Shown: positions 14,829-23,698, numbered from the stretch's first letter. The stretch is 26,451 bases of DNA from Arenicellales bacterium (GCA_028825345.1 JAPKAJ010000004.1:1-26451), one strand, 5' to 3'. Notes: a model not told the origin generated them from the sequence alone. Numbers and translations: made by a program.

Positions 14829-15659
14829 TCAGTAGGCCCTGACTTGAGACGCTCCCTGATAGAGAATTTCTGCCCAGTTGGTATTCGCCCGTTCGCGTTC
14901 ACCCACCGCCGCCGCATCCATATCCTCCACGGGCCGTTTCAAAATCGAGTAACCGGATAAATCTGTACAACCCCGCACCACCTGCACCAGGTTCTCACCG
15001 ATGACCTGCTTACATTCTGGCCGCATATAACATTGCAAAGCCACCCCCAGGCGCCGCTGATCACCTCGGTTGGGCATCGATCCATGAACGGTTCTTGCAT
15101 GATGCAAGGATATCTGACCTGGTCGTAACACAAGGTCAACTGCAGCGCTTTCATCAATATCTTCGATGGCCTGCCCACGGGTCAGGATATTGTCTTTGCC
15201 AAAAGAATCATGATGCTTGAGGATATCGCCTTTGTGGCTTCCCGGAATAACCTTGACGCATCCCAGCTCGCTATTGCTTGGAGTCAAAGCAAGCCATGGT
15301 GTCACAAAAGTATGCGGTTCAAGTCCCATGTAGGTGCCATCCTGGTGCCAGCTGACAAAGCCCTCGCTCCGTGGCTCTTTGAAAAAGAGCACACAGCCGT
15401 ATAAAAGAATATCCGGCCCGATAAGGTCTGAGACTGCGTCAACAATCACCGAGTGATGCGCTATCTCGTCAATGCATTTGAAGGCAAGGTGAGGATTGTT
15501 GCGATTGGTGGGGCTCAGTTCCTCAGGATACGCGGCTTCAGCGGCCTCTACTCGCAACTTCAGAGCGTGGGCTTCATCTTCGGACATCACATCCACAGGG
15601 GCACAATAACCAAACTCATAAAAGTGCTCGACCTGCTGAGTGCTAAGGATACGTGGCAT
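14829..15659 (-). CDS. phytanoyl-CoA dioxygenase (PhyH) family Fe(II)/2OG oxygenase
   Basis: The 276-residue protein has the PhyH iron triad H105-Q-D107 (SWHQDGTYMGL) with distal H192 (TVHGSMPN), and Arg202/203 for the 2-oxoglutarate carboxylate. The WLALTPSNSELGCVKVIPGS block (122-141) is typical of the family branch with small-molecule hydroxylases. It is only distantly like the PhyH protein at 9252-10085: the HxD context and both ends differ, so this is not a recent duplication. The family hydroxylates unactivated carbons; the substrate is unknown. It is the third 2-oxoglutarate oxygenase on the minus strand within about 6.4 kb. The ATG at 15659 begins MPRILSTQQVEHFYEFGY, a usual PhyH opening. 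The gene is divergent from the desaturase. Confidence 0.88.
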   Translation of the reverse strand: MPRILSTQQVEHFYEFGYCAPVDVMSEDEAHALKLRVEAAEAAYPEELSPTNRNNPHLAFKCIDEIAHHSVIVDAVSDLIGPDILLYGCVLFFKEPRSEGFVSWHQDGTYMGLEPHTFVTPWLALTPSNSELGCVKVIPGSHKGDILKHHDSFGKDNILTRGQAIEDIDESAAVDLVLRPGQISLHHARTVHGSMPNRGDQRRLGVALQCYMRPECKQVIGENLVQVVRGCTDLSGYSILKRPVEDMDAAAVGERERANTNWAEILYQGASQVRAY

Positions 15660-15909
15660 GAGTACGCTCTCTGGCTAAGCTTAGATCTTTAACGCCTGTG
15701 CGATTCTATTCAAGCAAGTCTTAAAAAGTCCATATGGGCATGGTGTCAATTTTCACCCTAAGATCCAGTCGACTCTAGACAAGTCTTTACTTGGGTGCGA
15801 CACATCTGCTGTTGCAATAGGACGTGAACGCGATCTGATCGCTTATCATCAGGACCTTCAAAGGCTGAACCCATTTGCCCCAAAGCCGCCTTTAAACAAA
15901 AAAAACCTT
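15660..15909. other. divergent intergenic region, PhyH / desaturase
   Basis: This 250-bp gap must carry two outward promoters. I see AT-rich patches at about 15715-15735 and 15890-15908 and a short imperfect palindrome GCGA-TCTGA-TCGC near 15832-15844. No confident -35/-10 pair and no small gene were seen. Confidence 0.35.
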
Positions 15910-16908
15910 ATGGCGTCAAACACCACAGTGCAAGAGTCTCACCTGACAAACTGGTATCGATGCGATATTGACCGGGGGCTACTAAAGAGACTCTCTCGGC
16001 GCAGTAACTGGCATGGCCTGGCCTATCTTGCCTATTTTTGCGCGCTTTTGGGGGTCACCGCTGCACTGGCTTTGGTATCGGTCGGCACGTGGTGGAGCAT
16101 ACCCGCCTTCTTTTTTTACGGCAGTATCTGGGTCTTTGCCACCAGCGTGGTCCATGAGACCTCTCACGGCACGCCGTTTCGAAACCGGGCGCTGAACGAA
16201 ACTGTGCTCTTTATCTTCGGGTTCATGGTGCAGCAAACGCCTTGTCTTCTGCGCTTCGTGCATGCCCGGCATCATTCCAGGACAGCCATTGTGGGTGACG
16301 ACCCGGAGATCATCCTGACCAACCCGATGACCTGGAAAGACTTTGTCGTAAAAGAACTGATCGATATTGGAAGTATCTGGTACTTCACCAAGGCTACTGC
16401 CCTGCTTGCCTTCCATCGACCCGGCAACGATGCAACCGACTGTATTCCTGCTGAAAAAATGCACCAGGCTTTCATCGAGGCGCAAGTGTACCTGCTCGCC
16501 TACCTTGCTGTGATCGCCTGGTCTATCGCGACCCAGTCATGGCTACCCGTGACAATGCTGATACTGCCTCGGGTTTTTGGCGCACCGACCCATGGCGTGA
16601 TTCTGGCAACCCAGCATTTTGGAATGGCCCAGAACATTAAGGATCACCGGCATACCACCCGAACCATGACGGTGAGTCCACTGCTGCAATTGCTGTACTG
16701 GAACATGAATTACCACATTGAGCATCATATGTTCCCCCAGGTGCCCTTCCATGCACTGCCCGCACTGCACCGCGCCATAAAAGATCAGTGCCCGGTACCG
16801 ACTCGTGGTGTGCTCAGAGCCATGCGTGAAATCGCAACAACGATTAACCATCAGCGTACAAATCCATCCTATACCACGCCGCGCCAACTGCCTTCAGCTT
16901 ATGCGTAG
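15910..16908 (+). CDS. membrane fatty acid desaturase family protein
   Basis: The 332-residue integral membrane di-iron protein has the three histidine boxes of the family: H82-x3-H86 (HETSHG), H118-x2-H121-H122 (HARHHS) and H269-x2-H272-H273 (NYHIEHHMFP). Extra histidines at H236, H246 and H248 are also usual in this group. Hydrophobic stretches at about 37-80, 97-112 and 193-220 supply the membrane hairpins. The family desaturates or hydroxylates acyl chains, alkanes or other hydrophobic substrates with O2. This branch, with a VPFHALPALH tail after the last box, includes many environmental proteins without a known substrate. The ATG at 15910 follows an A-rich run, and no clear Shine-Dalgarno is visible. 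The downstream GST gene starts 86 bp later on the same strand. Confidence 0.86.
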   Translation: MASNTTVQESHLTNWYRCDIDRGLLKRLSRRSNWHGLAYLAYFCALLGVTAALALVSVGTWWSIPAFFFYGSIWVFATSVVHETSHGTPFRNRALNETVLFIFGFMVQQTPCLLRFVHARHHSRTAIVGDDPEIILTNPMTWKDFVVKELIDIGSIWYFTKATALLAFHRPGNDATDCIPAEKMHQAFIEAQVYLLAYLAVIAWSIATQSWLPVTMLILPRVFGAPTHGVILATQHFGMAQNIKDHRHTTRTMTVSPLLQLLYWNMNYHIEHHMFPQVPFHALPALHRAIKDQCPVPTRGVLRAMREIATTINHQRTNPSYTTPRQLPSAYA

Positions 16909-16994
16909 CAGTTTTGTCTTGTTGTCAGAATCTATGGTTAATCAAGATTCATCCGATAACTTGGTCTTTCGCCCGCCACTATTGAAAAATTGCC

Positions 16995-17666
16995 ATGTAT
17001 ATTCTTTACGGAGGTAGGTTCACCCGATCGCTCATGGTCGAAATGGTGTTGGCCGAGGGAAACATTGACTACCAACTTCGAGAGATCGACATCCTGAAAA
17101 ACGAGCATCGGTCCACCGAATTTCTGAAGATCAATCCATTCGGTTGGGTGCCTGCTCTGATCACAGCCGAAGGCATCGCTCTTTATGAGACCCACGCCAT
17201 TAATCTATACCTGAGCGAACGACATCAACTGGTCCATCTTGCTCCACGGGCCGATGAAATAGAGCGTGGATTGTTTCTCAGTGGACTGTTCGCTATCTGT
17301 GACGATCTGGAACCGGTGATGAAACGTTACTATTATCCGCACCGCTTTTCACTGAATGATGCCGATATACCGCGGGTTAAACAGATCGCATTGAACGACG
17401 CACTAGATTGTCTCAAGGTTATCGATGGACGACTGAGCGAAAACGGCCCCTATCACCTGGGCAACCGGTTCAGTCTGGTTGACCTATCACTCAGTTACTG
17501 GGTCGCACTGATTTATTATCTTGACGTACTTAAGCCCTTTGCCGCCATACGCCAATGTATGAACCTGGTTATGAGCCGACCTAAACTGCAACCCATGTTC
17601 GAATACCAGATCGAATGGAATAAGGAGTCACTTCAATCGGCAAAGGCCCCTTGGTCAATGCTGTAG
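16995..17666 (+). CDS. glutathione S-transferase family protein
   Basis: The 223-residue protein has a thioredoxin-like N-terminal half and a helical C-terminal half. Landmarks are GRFTRSLMVEMVL with Ser12 at the start of helix 1 (candidate catalytic Ser), the cis-proline loop WVPAL (Pro53), and ETHAI (65-69), where Thr66 replaces the more common Ser of the glutathione gamma-glutamyl contact. The C-terminal domain carries the helix N-cap region around YHLGNRFSLVDLSLSYW, typical of cytosolic GSTs. Such proteins conjugate, reduce or isomerise electrophilic metabolites. It sits between a desaturase and a CaiB-type CoA transferase and is not closely like the second GST at 19323. The class is uncertain. 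Confidence 0.85.
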   Translation: MYILYGGRFTRSLMVEMVLAEGNIDYQLREIDILKNEHRSTEFLKINPFGWVPALITAEGIALYETHAINLYLSERHQLVHLAPRADEIERGLFLSGLFAICDDLEPVMKRYYYPHRFSLNDADIPRVKQIALNDALDCLKVIDGRLSENGPYHLGNRFSLVDLSLSYWVALIYYLDVLKPFAAIRQCMNLVMSRPKLQPMFEYQIEWNKESLQSAKAPWSML

Positions 17667-17835
17667 AGTTTGCGGCCGATGAATTTTTGCCAAAACTGCC
17701 GATTACCCAGATCCACCAGTCACAAATTCTAAGAATCACGCTAAAAAGTTGGCAACTGCCTGAACATTCTTCAACGACAAAGAATTACACTGACTTACAA
17801 CTCGGTGCACAACGGAGCCATTTGGAAACATATTG

Positions 17836-19038
17836 ATGACTGGACCGCTGACCGGCTACCGGATAGTAGAACTCACCAGTATGCTCACTGGCCCCTGGGC
17901 AGCATCCATGCTGGGAGATCAGGGCGCAGATGTGATTAAGGTAGAAGTGCCCGGCGTTGGCGATCATACCCGGTCCGTTGGTGTTCAACGCCATGGCCTA
18001 TCGTCAAATTTCCTGAACATCAATCGCAGCAAACGGTCGATCACCATTAACCTGAAATCGACCCAAGGTCGGGTGGTTCTCGAAAAACTGGCATCGAACG
18101 CAGATGTGTTGATACAGAACTTTCGTCCCGGCGTTGTTGAGCGGCTTGGGATTTCTTATAGTGAGATCAGCACAGTAACGCCGGACATTATTTATGTCTC
18201 GATGTCTGGCTTCAGTGAGCGAGGTCCCCTGGCAAAAAAGCCCGTTTACGATCCGATTATTCAGGCGATATCCGGCCTAACCACCATACAGGCTGGCTCG
18301 GACCAGGAAAGGCCCCGGCTGATCCGCACAATTCTGCCGGACAAAGTCACTGCGATTTATGCCGCTCAAGCGGTTACCGCCGCCCTGCTGGCGCGTGAGC
18401 GCACCGGGGAAGGTCAGCATGTACGGCTATCCATGCTCGACGCGGTACTGAATTTTCTCTGGGCTTCGGACATGGGAGGCCAGACCTATGTCGATCAGCC
18501 TGTGAGTAATCAAGCGGCGGCCAGTTTTATCGATCTGATCTACGAAACACAAGACGGGTATATGACCGTATCCACCATGACCAACAAGGAGTGGGAAGCG
18601 CTGAGCCGCGCCTTTAAGCGACCTGACCTGCTTGAAGATCCTCGCTTTAAAACGCCTCAACTGCGAGGCCATAATGTGAATGATCGACTCGACGTCGTTC
18701 AGGAGGTATTGCTCTCTAAAACGACCCGCGAGTGGCTGGATATTTTTGACCAAGAAGACGTGCCCTCGGCACCAGCCCTGACTCGCGACGAGGTCATCAA
18801 ACATCCGCAGGTTATCGCCAGCGATATTCTTCGAGAGCACGACCACCCGATCGCTGGCCGCTTACGTCAAGCACGGGTCGCGGCTCGTTTTGAAGGAACC
18901 CCGCCCAGCGAACCCAGGGGAGCACCGCAATTGGGTGAGCACAGCGATGAAGTATTAATCGAGCTGGGATTTTCTGACGAGGAGATATCAGCTTTGAAAG
19001 CCTCCGGCGCGGTTGGTAATGAAAGCTATCCGGCCTAA
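17836..19038 (+). CDS. CaiB/BaiF (family III) CoA transferase
   Basis: This 400-residue family III CoA transferase shows the expected opening GYRIVELTSMLTGPWAASML, the GADVIKVE strand, and the catalytic aspartate at D169 (LPDKVTAIYAA). This is the same residue number as in formyl-CoA transferase when the ATG at 17836 is used. The first possible start, a TTG one codon earlier (17833), is less likely. Other family blocks are NFRPGVVERLG and LSMLDAVLNFLW. These enzymes move CoA between carboxylic acids, often to activate a catabolic substrate (carnitine, bile acids, dicarboxylates). No acyl-CoA dehydrogenase or hydratase is next to it, so the acid it activates is unclear. It is flanked by GST genes on both sides, all on the plus strand but with gaps of 169 and 284 bp. 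Confidence 0.92.
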   Translation: MTGPLTGYRIVELTSMLTGPWAASMLGDQGADVIKVEVPGVGDHTRSVGVQRHGLSSNFLNINRSKRSITINLKSTQGRVVLEKLASNADVLIQNFRPGVVERLGISYSEISTVTPDIIYVSMSGFSERGPLAKKPVYDPIIQAISGLTTIQAGSDQERPRLIRTILPDKVTAIYAAQAVTAALLARERTGEGQHVRLSMLDAVLNFLWASDMGGQTYVDQPVSNQAAASFIDLIYETQDGYMTVSTMTNKEWEALSRAFKRPDLLEDPRFKTPQLRGHNVNDRLDVVQEVLLSKTTREWLDIFDQEDVPSAPALTRDEVIKHPQVIASDILREHDHPIAGRLRQARVAARFEGTPPSEPRGAPQLGEHSDEVLIELGFSDEEISALKASGAVGNESYPA

Positions 19039-19322
19039 CTGCCTGGCACATGGCCCACAGCCCATGCATACGCTTTACAGTCTTTCAGACTCACGGGTAA
19101 CCGCGATACAAATAACGCCGACAGTGGCCAAACAGCCACACGGGGTACAACCCGTTAATATCCATCTTCTCGTTAGCGGCACTGACTCTATGCGACTCGC
19201 CCCAGCCAAATTTACTGCAATAGACGAATACATCAACCACACGGCAGCACGTTTAATGATTGCTCCTATACTCACTGGACATCCCAGTGGCCTGAGGCGG
19301 ATCATAAATATGGGTATAACGG
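19039..19322. other. intergenic gap without recognised features
   Basis: This 284-bp gap lies between the CoA transferase and the second GST. Open frames run through it on both strands but show no family motif, and no convincing promoter, terminator hairpin or repeat was found. Confidence 0.4.
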
Positions 19323-20027
19323 ATGATTGATTTGTATTTCTGGCCCACGCCTAACGGGTGGAAAATATCTATTGCTTTAGAGGAAATGGGCCTGGCCTAC
19401 AATGCCATCCCAGTCAAACTGGGCAAAGGCGAGCAGTTCACTCAAGAATTCGAGAAGATAAGCCCAAGCCATCGTATGCCGGCCATTGTTGATCATGAAC
19501 CCTTGGGACAAAGAGCGCCATTTGCTTTGGCAGAATCTGGTGCAATCTTGATGTACCTCGCAGAAAAATCGGGGCAGTTCTGGCCTAACCAAACGCAAGA
19601 CCAGTACCAGGCGCTGCAATGGCTGCTCTGGCAGACCACTCAACTGGGCCCCATGATGGGCCAACATGGGCATTTTGCGCTCTATGCCAAGGAACAAATT
19701 CCGTATGCTGTGGGGCGCTATCGGCACGAAGTGCTTCGGCTTTTCAAAGAGCTCGAACAGCGCCTTAACGGGCGCGAGTACATCTTAGATCAGTACAGTA
19801 TTGTTGATATGGCCTGTTGGCCGTGGATACTGACTTACAAAAGCCAGAAGTTTGACCTTAACTACTATCCCAATATCAGGCGCTGGTATGACTCATTAAA
19901 ACAGCGGCCCGCCTTGCGTCGTGGCTACGACCTATTTAAAGAGGAAAAGTCCAAACGAGGCAATGAAGCGCCGGACGAACAAACTCGCGTGCACTTATTT
20001 GGTGTGGCATCCGAGGATGATCATTAA
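19323..20027 (+). CDS. nu-class (YfcG/YghU-like) glutathione S-transferase
   Basis: The 234-residue protein opens MIDLYFWPTPNGWKISIALE, which aligns directly with E. coli YfcG: Thr9 and Asn11 occupy the positions that contact glutathione in that nu-class enzyme. The cis-proline is Pro53 (RMPAI), and Glu71-Ser72 (AESGAI) is the gamma-glutamyl contact. WLLWQTTQLGPMMGQHGHF in the helical half is also a nu-class signature. YfcG-type proteins show disulfide-bond reductase activity with glutathione rather than classical transferase activity. A hydrophilic C-terminal tail extends beyond the usual end (about 205-234). The ribosome site is poor. It belongs to a different class from the GST at 16995. 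Confidence 0.9.
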   Translation: MIDLYFWPTPNGWKISIALEEMGLAYNAIPVKLGKGEQFTQEFEKISPSHRMPAIVDHEPLGQRAPFALAESGAILMYLAEKSGQFWPNQTQDQYQALQWLLWQTTQLGPMMGQHGHFALYAKEQIPYAVGRYRHEVLRLFKELEQRLNGREYILDQYSIVDMACWPWILTYKSQKFDLNYYPNIRRWYDSLKQRPALRRGYDLFKEEKSKRGNEAPDEQTRVHLFGVASEDDH

Positions 20028-20191
20028 CCAGCATTGCAAAGTGTATGTTTCGCTTTGAAGATTTGAGATTCCTATTGGCGCATTAGAGAAAGTAAAGTCC
20101 AGGTCCTAAAGGGTAGATTCGTCTGCTAAACCCACCTAGTTAAAGCGAGCTCGTTATTATCGGCATGAAATATAGTGAGAAATAGCACCCC

Positions 20192-20920
20192 GTGAACCTG
20201 TCAGGACAAAGAGCATTGGTCACGGGTGCGTCTGGAGGCATTGGGCAAGCTGTTGTTAAAGCGCTGCAAAGCGCCGGGGCAACGGTGGCCGGAGTAGACC
20301 GGTTCCCAAGCGATTCGTGTGATTTTTCTATTGTGGGGGATCTAACTGACCCTGGATTCTGCGATAGCCTGCCAGATGCCGCTGCCTCACAGCTGGGTGG
20401 ATTGAATATTGTGATCAATAACGCTGGTGTGATTCGCCGCGGCCCCATCACGCAGGCAAGTGATGAAGACTATGCGATCTCTTTTGCTGTTAACGTTGAA
20501 GCACCTTTTCGCATATGCCGGGCGGCAATACCGCTTCTTGCAGATCAAGGTGGTGGCGCAATTGTGAACATCGCCTCATGCTGGGGGGTACATCCTGGGC
20601 CCAATCACCCGGTCTACTGCATGTCCAAGGCAGCCGTGGCCTCAATGACCCAGTGCCTTGGGCATGATCACGCACATCAGGGTGTACGAATCAATGCAGT
20701 GTGCCCAAACGAAGTCGACACCCCAATGCTGCGCTCCGGTTTTGAGGCACGACAGATGGACTCACAAAACGCTATCGAGGCGCTCAACGAGTCGGTTCCC
20801 ATAGGGCATATTGCTCAACCGGATGAAATTGCCGATGTGGTGGTGTTTCTTGCCTCTGATCAGTCCCGCTACATGTGCGGCGCACTGGTAGAGGTTAATG
20901 GTGGAAAACCGGTTTTTTGA
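20192..20920 (+). CDS. short-chain dehydrogenase/reductase (SDR)
   Basis: The 242-residue classical SDR has the cofactor loop TGASGGIG (11-18), Asp36 after beta-2 (NAD preference likely), NNAG (76-79), and catalytic Ser129, Tyr142 and Lys146 (YCMSK). The GVRINAVCPNEVDTPML segment is the usual post-catalytic strand and loop. The start is GTG at 20192; no in-frame ATG lies nearby that would keep the cofactor loop. A six-residue mini-ORF (20164-20184) lies just upstream. It opens a tight plus-strand run: the next gene, a truncated SDR, starts three bases after its stop, followed by the DMGDH-like and MttB-like genes. It may oxidise a hydroxylated intermediate of the amine pathway; that is inference. 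Confidence 0.9.
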   Translation: MNLSGQRALVTGASGGIGQAVVKALQSAGATVAGVDRFPSDSCDFSIVGDLTDPGFCDSLPDAAASQLGGLNIVINNAGVIRRGPITQASDEDYAISFAVNVEAPFRICRAAIPLLADQGGGAIVNIASCWGVHPGPNHPVYCMSKAAVASMTQCLGHDHAHQGVRINAVCPNEVDTPMLRSGFEARQMDSQNAIEALNESVPIGHIAQPDEIADVVVFLASDQSRYMCGALVEVNGGKPVF

Positions 20921-20923
20921 GCG

Positions 20924-21175
20924 ATGAGTAAAGTAGCGCTGGTAACCGGTGGCCGAAGTGGAATCGGCCTGGCATGCGCAAAACGCCTGATGGAGGAGGG
21001 TTACGAGGTGATCACGGCGCAACGCTCGCCTGCAAAAGACTTTCGCAGTATTGAGGCCGACTTCTGTGACTCCGCAGCACTGGCCGCGTGGCTTGTATCG
21101 GAGGATGCCTCCTTCGTAACCGGGCAGGTATATACCGTAGACGGAGGTCGACTGGCTCAATTACCTCTGCCCTAA
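20924..21175 (+). pseudogene. core-deleted SDR (83 residues, both ends kept in frame)
   Basis: Residues 1-48 are a normal SDR start, with the cofactor loop TGGRSGIG (8-15). From about residue 51 the chain jumps directly to a normal SDR end, ALAAWLVSEDASFVTGQVYT, then VDGG. The whole middle, including the NNAG motif and the Ser-Tyr-Lys catalytic residues (about 160-170 residues in a typical SDR), is absent, yet the frame is intact. It cannot be an active SDR. It may be a deletion pseudogene, a retained small protein, or an assembly error. It lies three bases after one SDR gene and 78 bp before the DMGDH-like gene, in the same direction. Its cofactor end differs from the upstream SDR, so it is not a duplicate of it. 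Confidence 0.78.
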
Positions 21176-21253
21176 ACCATGAACCAGAAATCGAGACTCC
21201 AGAGTCAGGATCTGGATATGCAACGCCAATTGAAAAGACCCAGGTAACACTTT

Positions 21254-23698
21254 ATGCAATCACATGCGCGCGTTGTTGTTGTCGGAGGTGGCTGTGTTGG
21301 CGCCAACATACTGTATAGCCTGGCCCATCGAGGCTGGAGCGATGTCTGCTTGCTCGAGCGAACCGAGTTGACCGCTGGGTCGACCTGGCATGCCGCGGGC
21401 CTCATCCCGCTGTACTCATTTTCCTACAAGTTCGGCCGGTTGATCCAAAAGACCATTAACCTTTACGAAGGGCTCGAAGCCGAAACCGGTCAGAGCATCG
21501 GCTGGCACAAATGTGGCCAACTACGCATTGCCGAATCGCCCGATCGCATGGATGAATATCTGAACTATGCTTCTATTGCTCAAACGCAGGGAGTACGTGC
21601 TGAGATTCTCACTCCTGAACAAACGGTAGACCTGTGGCCGCTGATGCGGCCCAACACCAACCTGCTGGGAGGGGTATACAACCCCGATGATGGACACATC
21701 GCCCCAGCCGATGTTACCCAGGCCCTTGCCAAAGGAGCCAAACAGTTGGGCGCCAATATCTATCTGAACACGCAAGTCAATTCGATCGAAGCATTACCCT
21801 CGGGTGAGTGGAAGGTCAGCTCAAACCAGGGTGACATCGTCTGTGAGCACGTGGTGACCGCTACCGGTAACTATGTGCAGCAGACTGCGCGCATGCTAGG
21901 TCTCGACCTGCCCTGCTTTCCGATCCTGCACCAGTACTGGGTCACAGAGACCGTGCCCGAAGTCCGCGCCCGCAAGGACCAGGGCCTGGCCGAGATGCCA
22001 GTGCTGCGTAACGAGGCCATCAACGGATACGTGCGTGAAGAGCGCGATGGCTTGATGTTCGGCCCCTACGAGCGCCCAGCCAAACTCGAACACTTTGCCC
22101 GGGATGGGGTGCCAGACTGGTTCGGTGCCGATCTTTTGCCTGAAAATATGGACGCAGTAGAAGACAACTGGGCCGCCGCACTGGAGTTGGTGCCCGTGCT
22201 GGGGGAAGTCGGCATTAAGACTAACGTACGCGGTCCGATCTGCACCTCACCCGATAATCTGCCACTGTGTGGTCCGGCCTGGGGCAGGCGTAATCTCTGG
22301 CTAGCTGAAGGCTTTAGCGGCGGGCTGTTGATGGGTGGGGGCCTCGGAGCCGAGCTTGCCAACTGGATCGTGGACGGTGAGCCAAATATCGACCTTGGCG
22401 AGGTAGACCCGCGACGCTTTGGTCCCTATGCCAACAAAGCCTACACCGGCCGCAAGAATAAAGAAGCCTTCGGCCACAACTTTGGCATCCACTATCCGGG
22501 TTACGAATGGCCTGAGGCCCGCCCAGCAAAAACGATGCCCTGCTATGACCGGCTAAATGCTGCGGGTGCTGTTTGGGGCGCCGTCTATGGCTGGGAGATA
22601 CCTCTGTGGTTCGCACCCGAAGGTAGCGAAGCCAAAGACATCTGGAGTTATCGAACTTTCAACTCCATGCCTCATATTGGCGCCGAGTGTCGTGCCGTAC
22701 GAGAAACCGCCGGGCTTTTCGAGATGACGCCCATGGCCAAGTTCGAGGTCGCCGGTCCTGGTGCGAAAGCCTGGCTCAATCGAATTCTGGCCAACCGGAT
22801 GCCCCGCAAAATTGGCGGCATCGTGCTGGCGCACCTGCTGACCCACAAGGGCACCATTCGCTGTGAGTTCACAGTTACCCGCCTTGGCGAGACAAGCTTT
22901 TACCTGGTGGGAACACCCCGCGGCGAACGACATGATTTTGATGTGCTGCAAAAGGCCCTGCCCGCTGATGGCACGGTCACCCTGACAAACGTGACGGCTG
23001 AGCGTGGCGGACTGACGCTGGTAGGCCCCAAAGCCCGCGACATTCTGCGGGATCTGGTGGACGGTGATCTTGGCAACGATGCTTTTCCCTGGATGAGTGC
23101 ACAAGCTCTGACAGTAGGCCTTGCCTCTGATGTACGCATGATGCGCATCAACTACGAAGGGGAACTTGGTTGGGAGTTGTACCACCCGATAGCCTATAAC
23201 CTGCATCTTTTTGAGGAGATCTGTCGTGCGGGAGAGGCCCGCGGCCTGAAACACTGTGGTTATCGGGCTATTGAATCTTTGCGCCTGGAAAAATCCTACC
23301 GCGCGATCTACCGCGATCTGGATCTGGAGCACACCGCCCTTGAGGCGGGCCTTGATCGCTTTATCAAGTGGGATAAAGACGATTTTGTCGGGCAACAGGC
23401 CCTGCTTCAGCAGCGTGATGCCGGACTAAAACACAAGATGGTGGCCCTTAAGGTAGAGACCGTCGATGCTGACGCCTGGATGAACGAGAGTGTTTTCCGG
23501 GATGGCCGTCTGGTGGGGCGCATCACGTCCGGGGCCACTTCTCACAATATTGGCAATTGCTTGTCGATGGCTTATGTAGAACTCGACCAGGCCACCCCGG
23601 GTACACCTCTTGAGGTACAGGTGCTGGAACGGCGCGTGCCTGCGATCGTCATCACCGACTCGCCTTACGATCCCGAGAACAATCGTCCTCGAATGTAG
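21254..23698 (+). CDS. dimethylglycine/sarcosine dehydrogenase-like flavoprotein with GcvT domain
   Basis: The 814-residue protein has two parts. Residues 1-390 are a DAO-type FAD domain: the nucleotide loop GGGCVG (11-16), Glu35 for the ribose, and GSTWHAAGL with His46, the position of the covalent flavin linkage in DMGDH and SARDH. From about 430 on come an FAO-type linker (YDRLNAAGAVWGAVYGWE), a GcvT aminomethyl/folate-binding domain (GLFEMTPMAKFEVAGPGA, LANRMPRKIGG) and the GcvT C-terminal barrel (LEAGLDRFIKWDKDDFVG). Family members oxidatively remove an N-methyl group and pass the one-carbon unit to tetrahydrofolate. The substrate could be dimethylglycine, sarcosine or a related N-methyl amine. 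The ATG at 21254 is fixed by the FAD loop. It lies 25 bp before the MttB-like gene, strongly suggesting one pathway. Confidence 0.93.
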   Translation: MQSHARVVVVGGGCVGANILYSLAHRGWSDVCLLERTELTAGSTWHAAGLIPLYSFSYKFGRLIQKTINLYEGLEAETGQSIGWHKCGQLRIAESPDRMDEYLNYASIAQTQGVRAEILTPEQTVDLWPLMRPNTNLLGGVYNPDDGHIAPADVTQALAKGAKQLGANIYLNTQVNSIEALPSGEWKVSSNQGDIVCEHVVTATGNYVQQTARMLGLDLPCFPILHQYWVTETVPEVRARKDQGLAEMPVLRNEAINGYVREERDGLMFGPYERPAKLEHFARDGVPDWFGADLLPENMDAVEDNWAAALELVPVLGEVGIKTNVRGPICTSPDNLPLCGPAWGRRNLWLAEGFSGGLLMGGGLGAELANWIVDGEPNIDLGEVDPRRFGPYANKAYTGRKNKEAFGHNFGIHYPGYEWPEARPAKTMPCYDRLNAAGAVWGAVYGWEIPLWFAPEGSEAKDIWSYRTFNSMPHIGAECRAVRETAGLFEMTPMAKFEVAGPGAKAWLNRILANRMPRKIGGIVLAHLLTHKGTIRCEFTVTRLGETSFYLVGTPRGERHDFDVLQKALPADGTVTLTNVTAERGGLTLVGPKARDILRDLVDGDLGNDAFPWMSAQALTVGLASDVRMMRINYEGELGWELYHPIAYNLHLFEEICRAGEARGLKHCGYRAIESLRLEKSYRAIYRDLDLEHTALEAGLDRFIKWDKDDFVGQQALLQQRDAGLKHKMVALKVETVDADAWMNESVFRDGRLVGRITSGATSHNIGNCLSMAYVELDQATPGTPLEVQVLERRVPAIVITDSPYDPENNRPRM

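Noticed and set aside
1258..15659. Parallel with saxitoxin-type gene sets (carbamoyltransferase, PhyH, Rieske, SDR, methyltransferase).
   Set aside because: There is no polyketide-type starter enzyme and no amidinotransferase. The Rieske enzyme looks like a quaternary-amine type and sits with selO, so only widespread families are shared.
17651..17836. Possible small gene between GST and CoA transferase.
   Set aside because: No recognisable motif, no ribosome site and an overlap with the GST end.
22553..23395. 280-codon open frame antisense to the DMGDH-like gene.
   Set aside because: It lies wholly inside a strongly supported gene, shows no family motif and is a codon-bias shadow.
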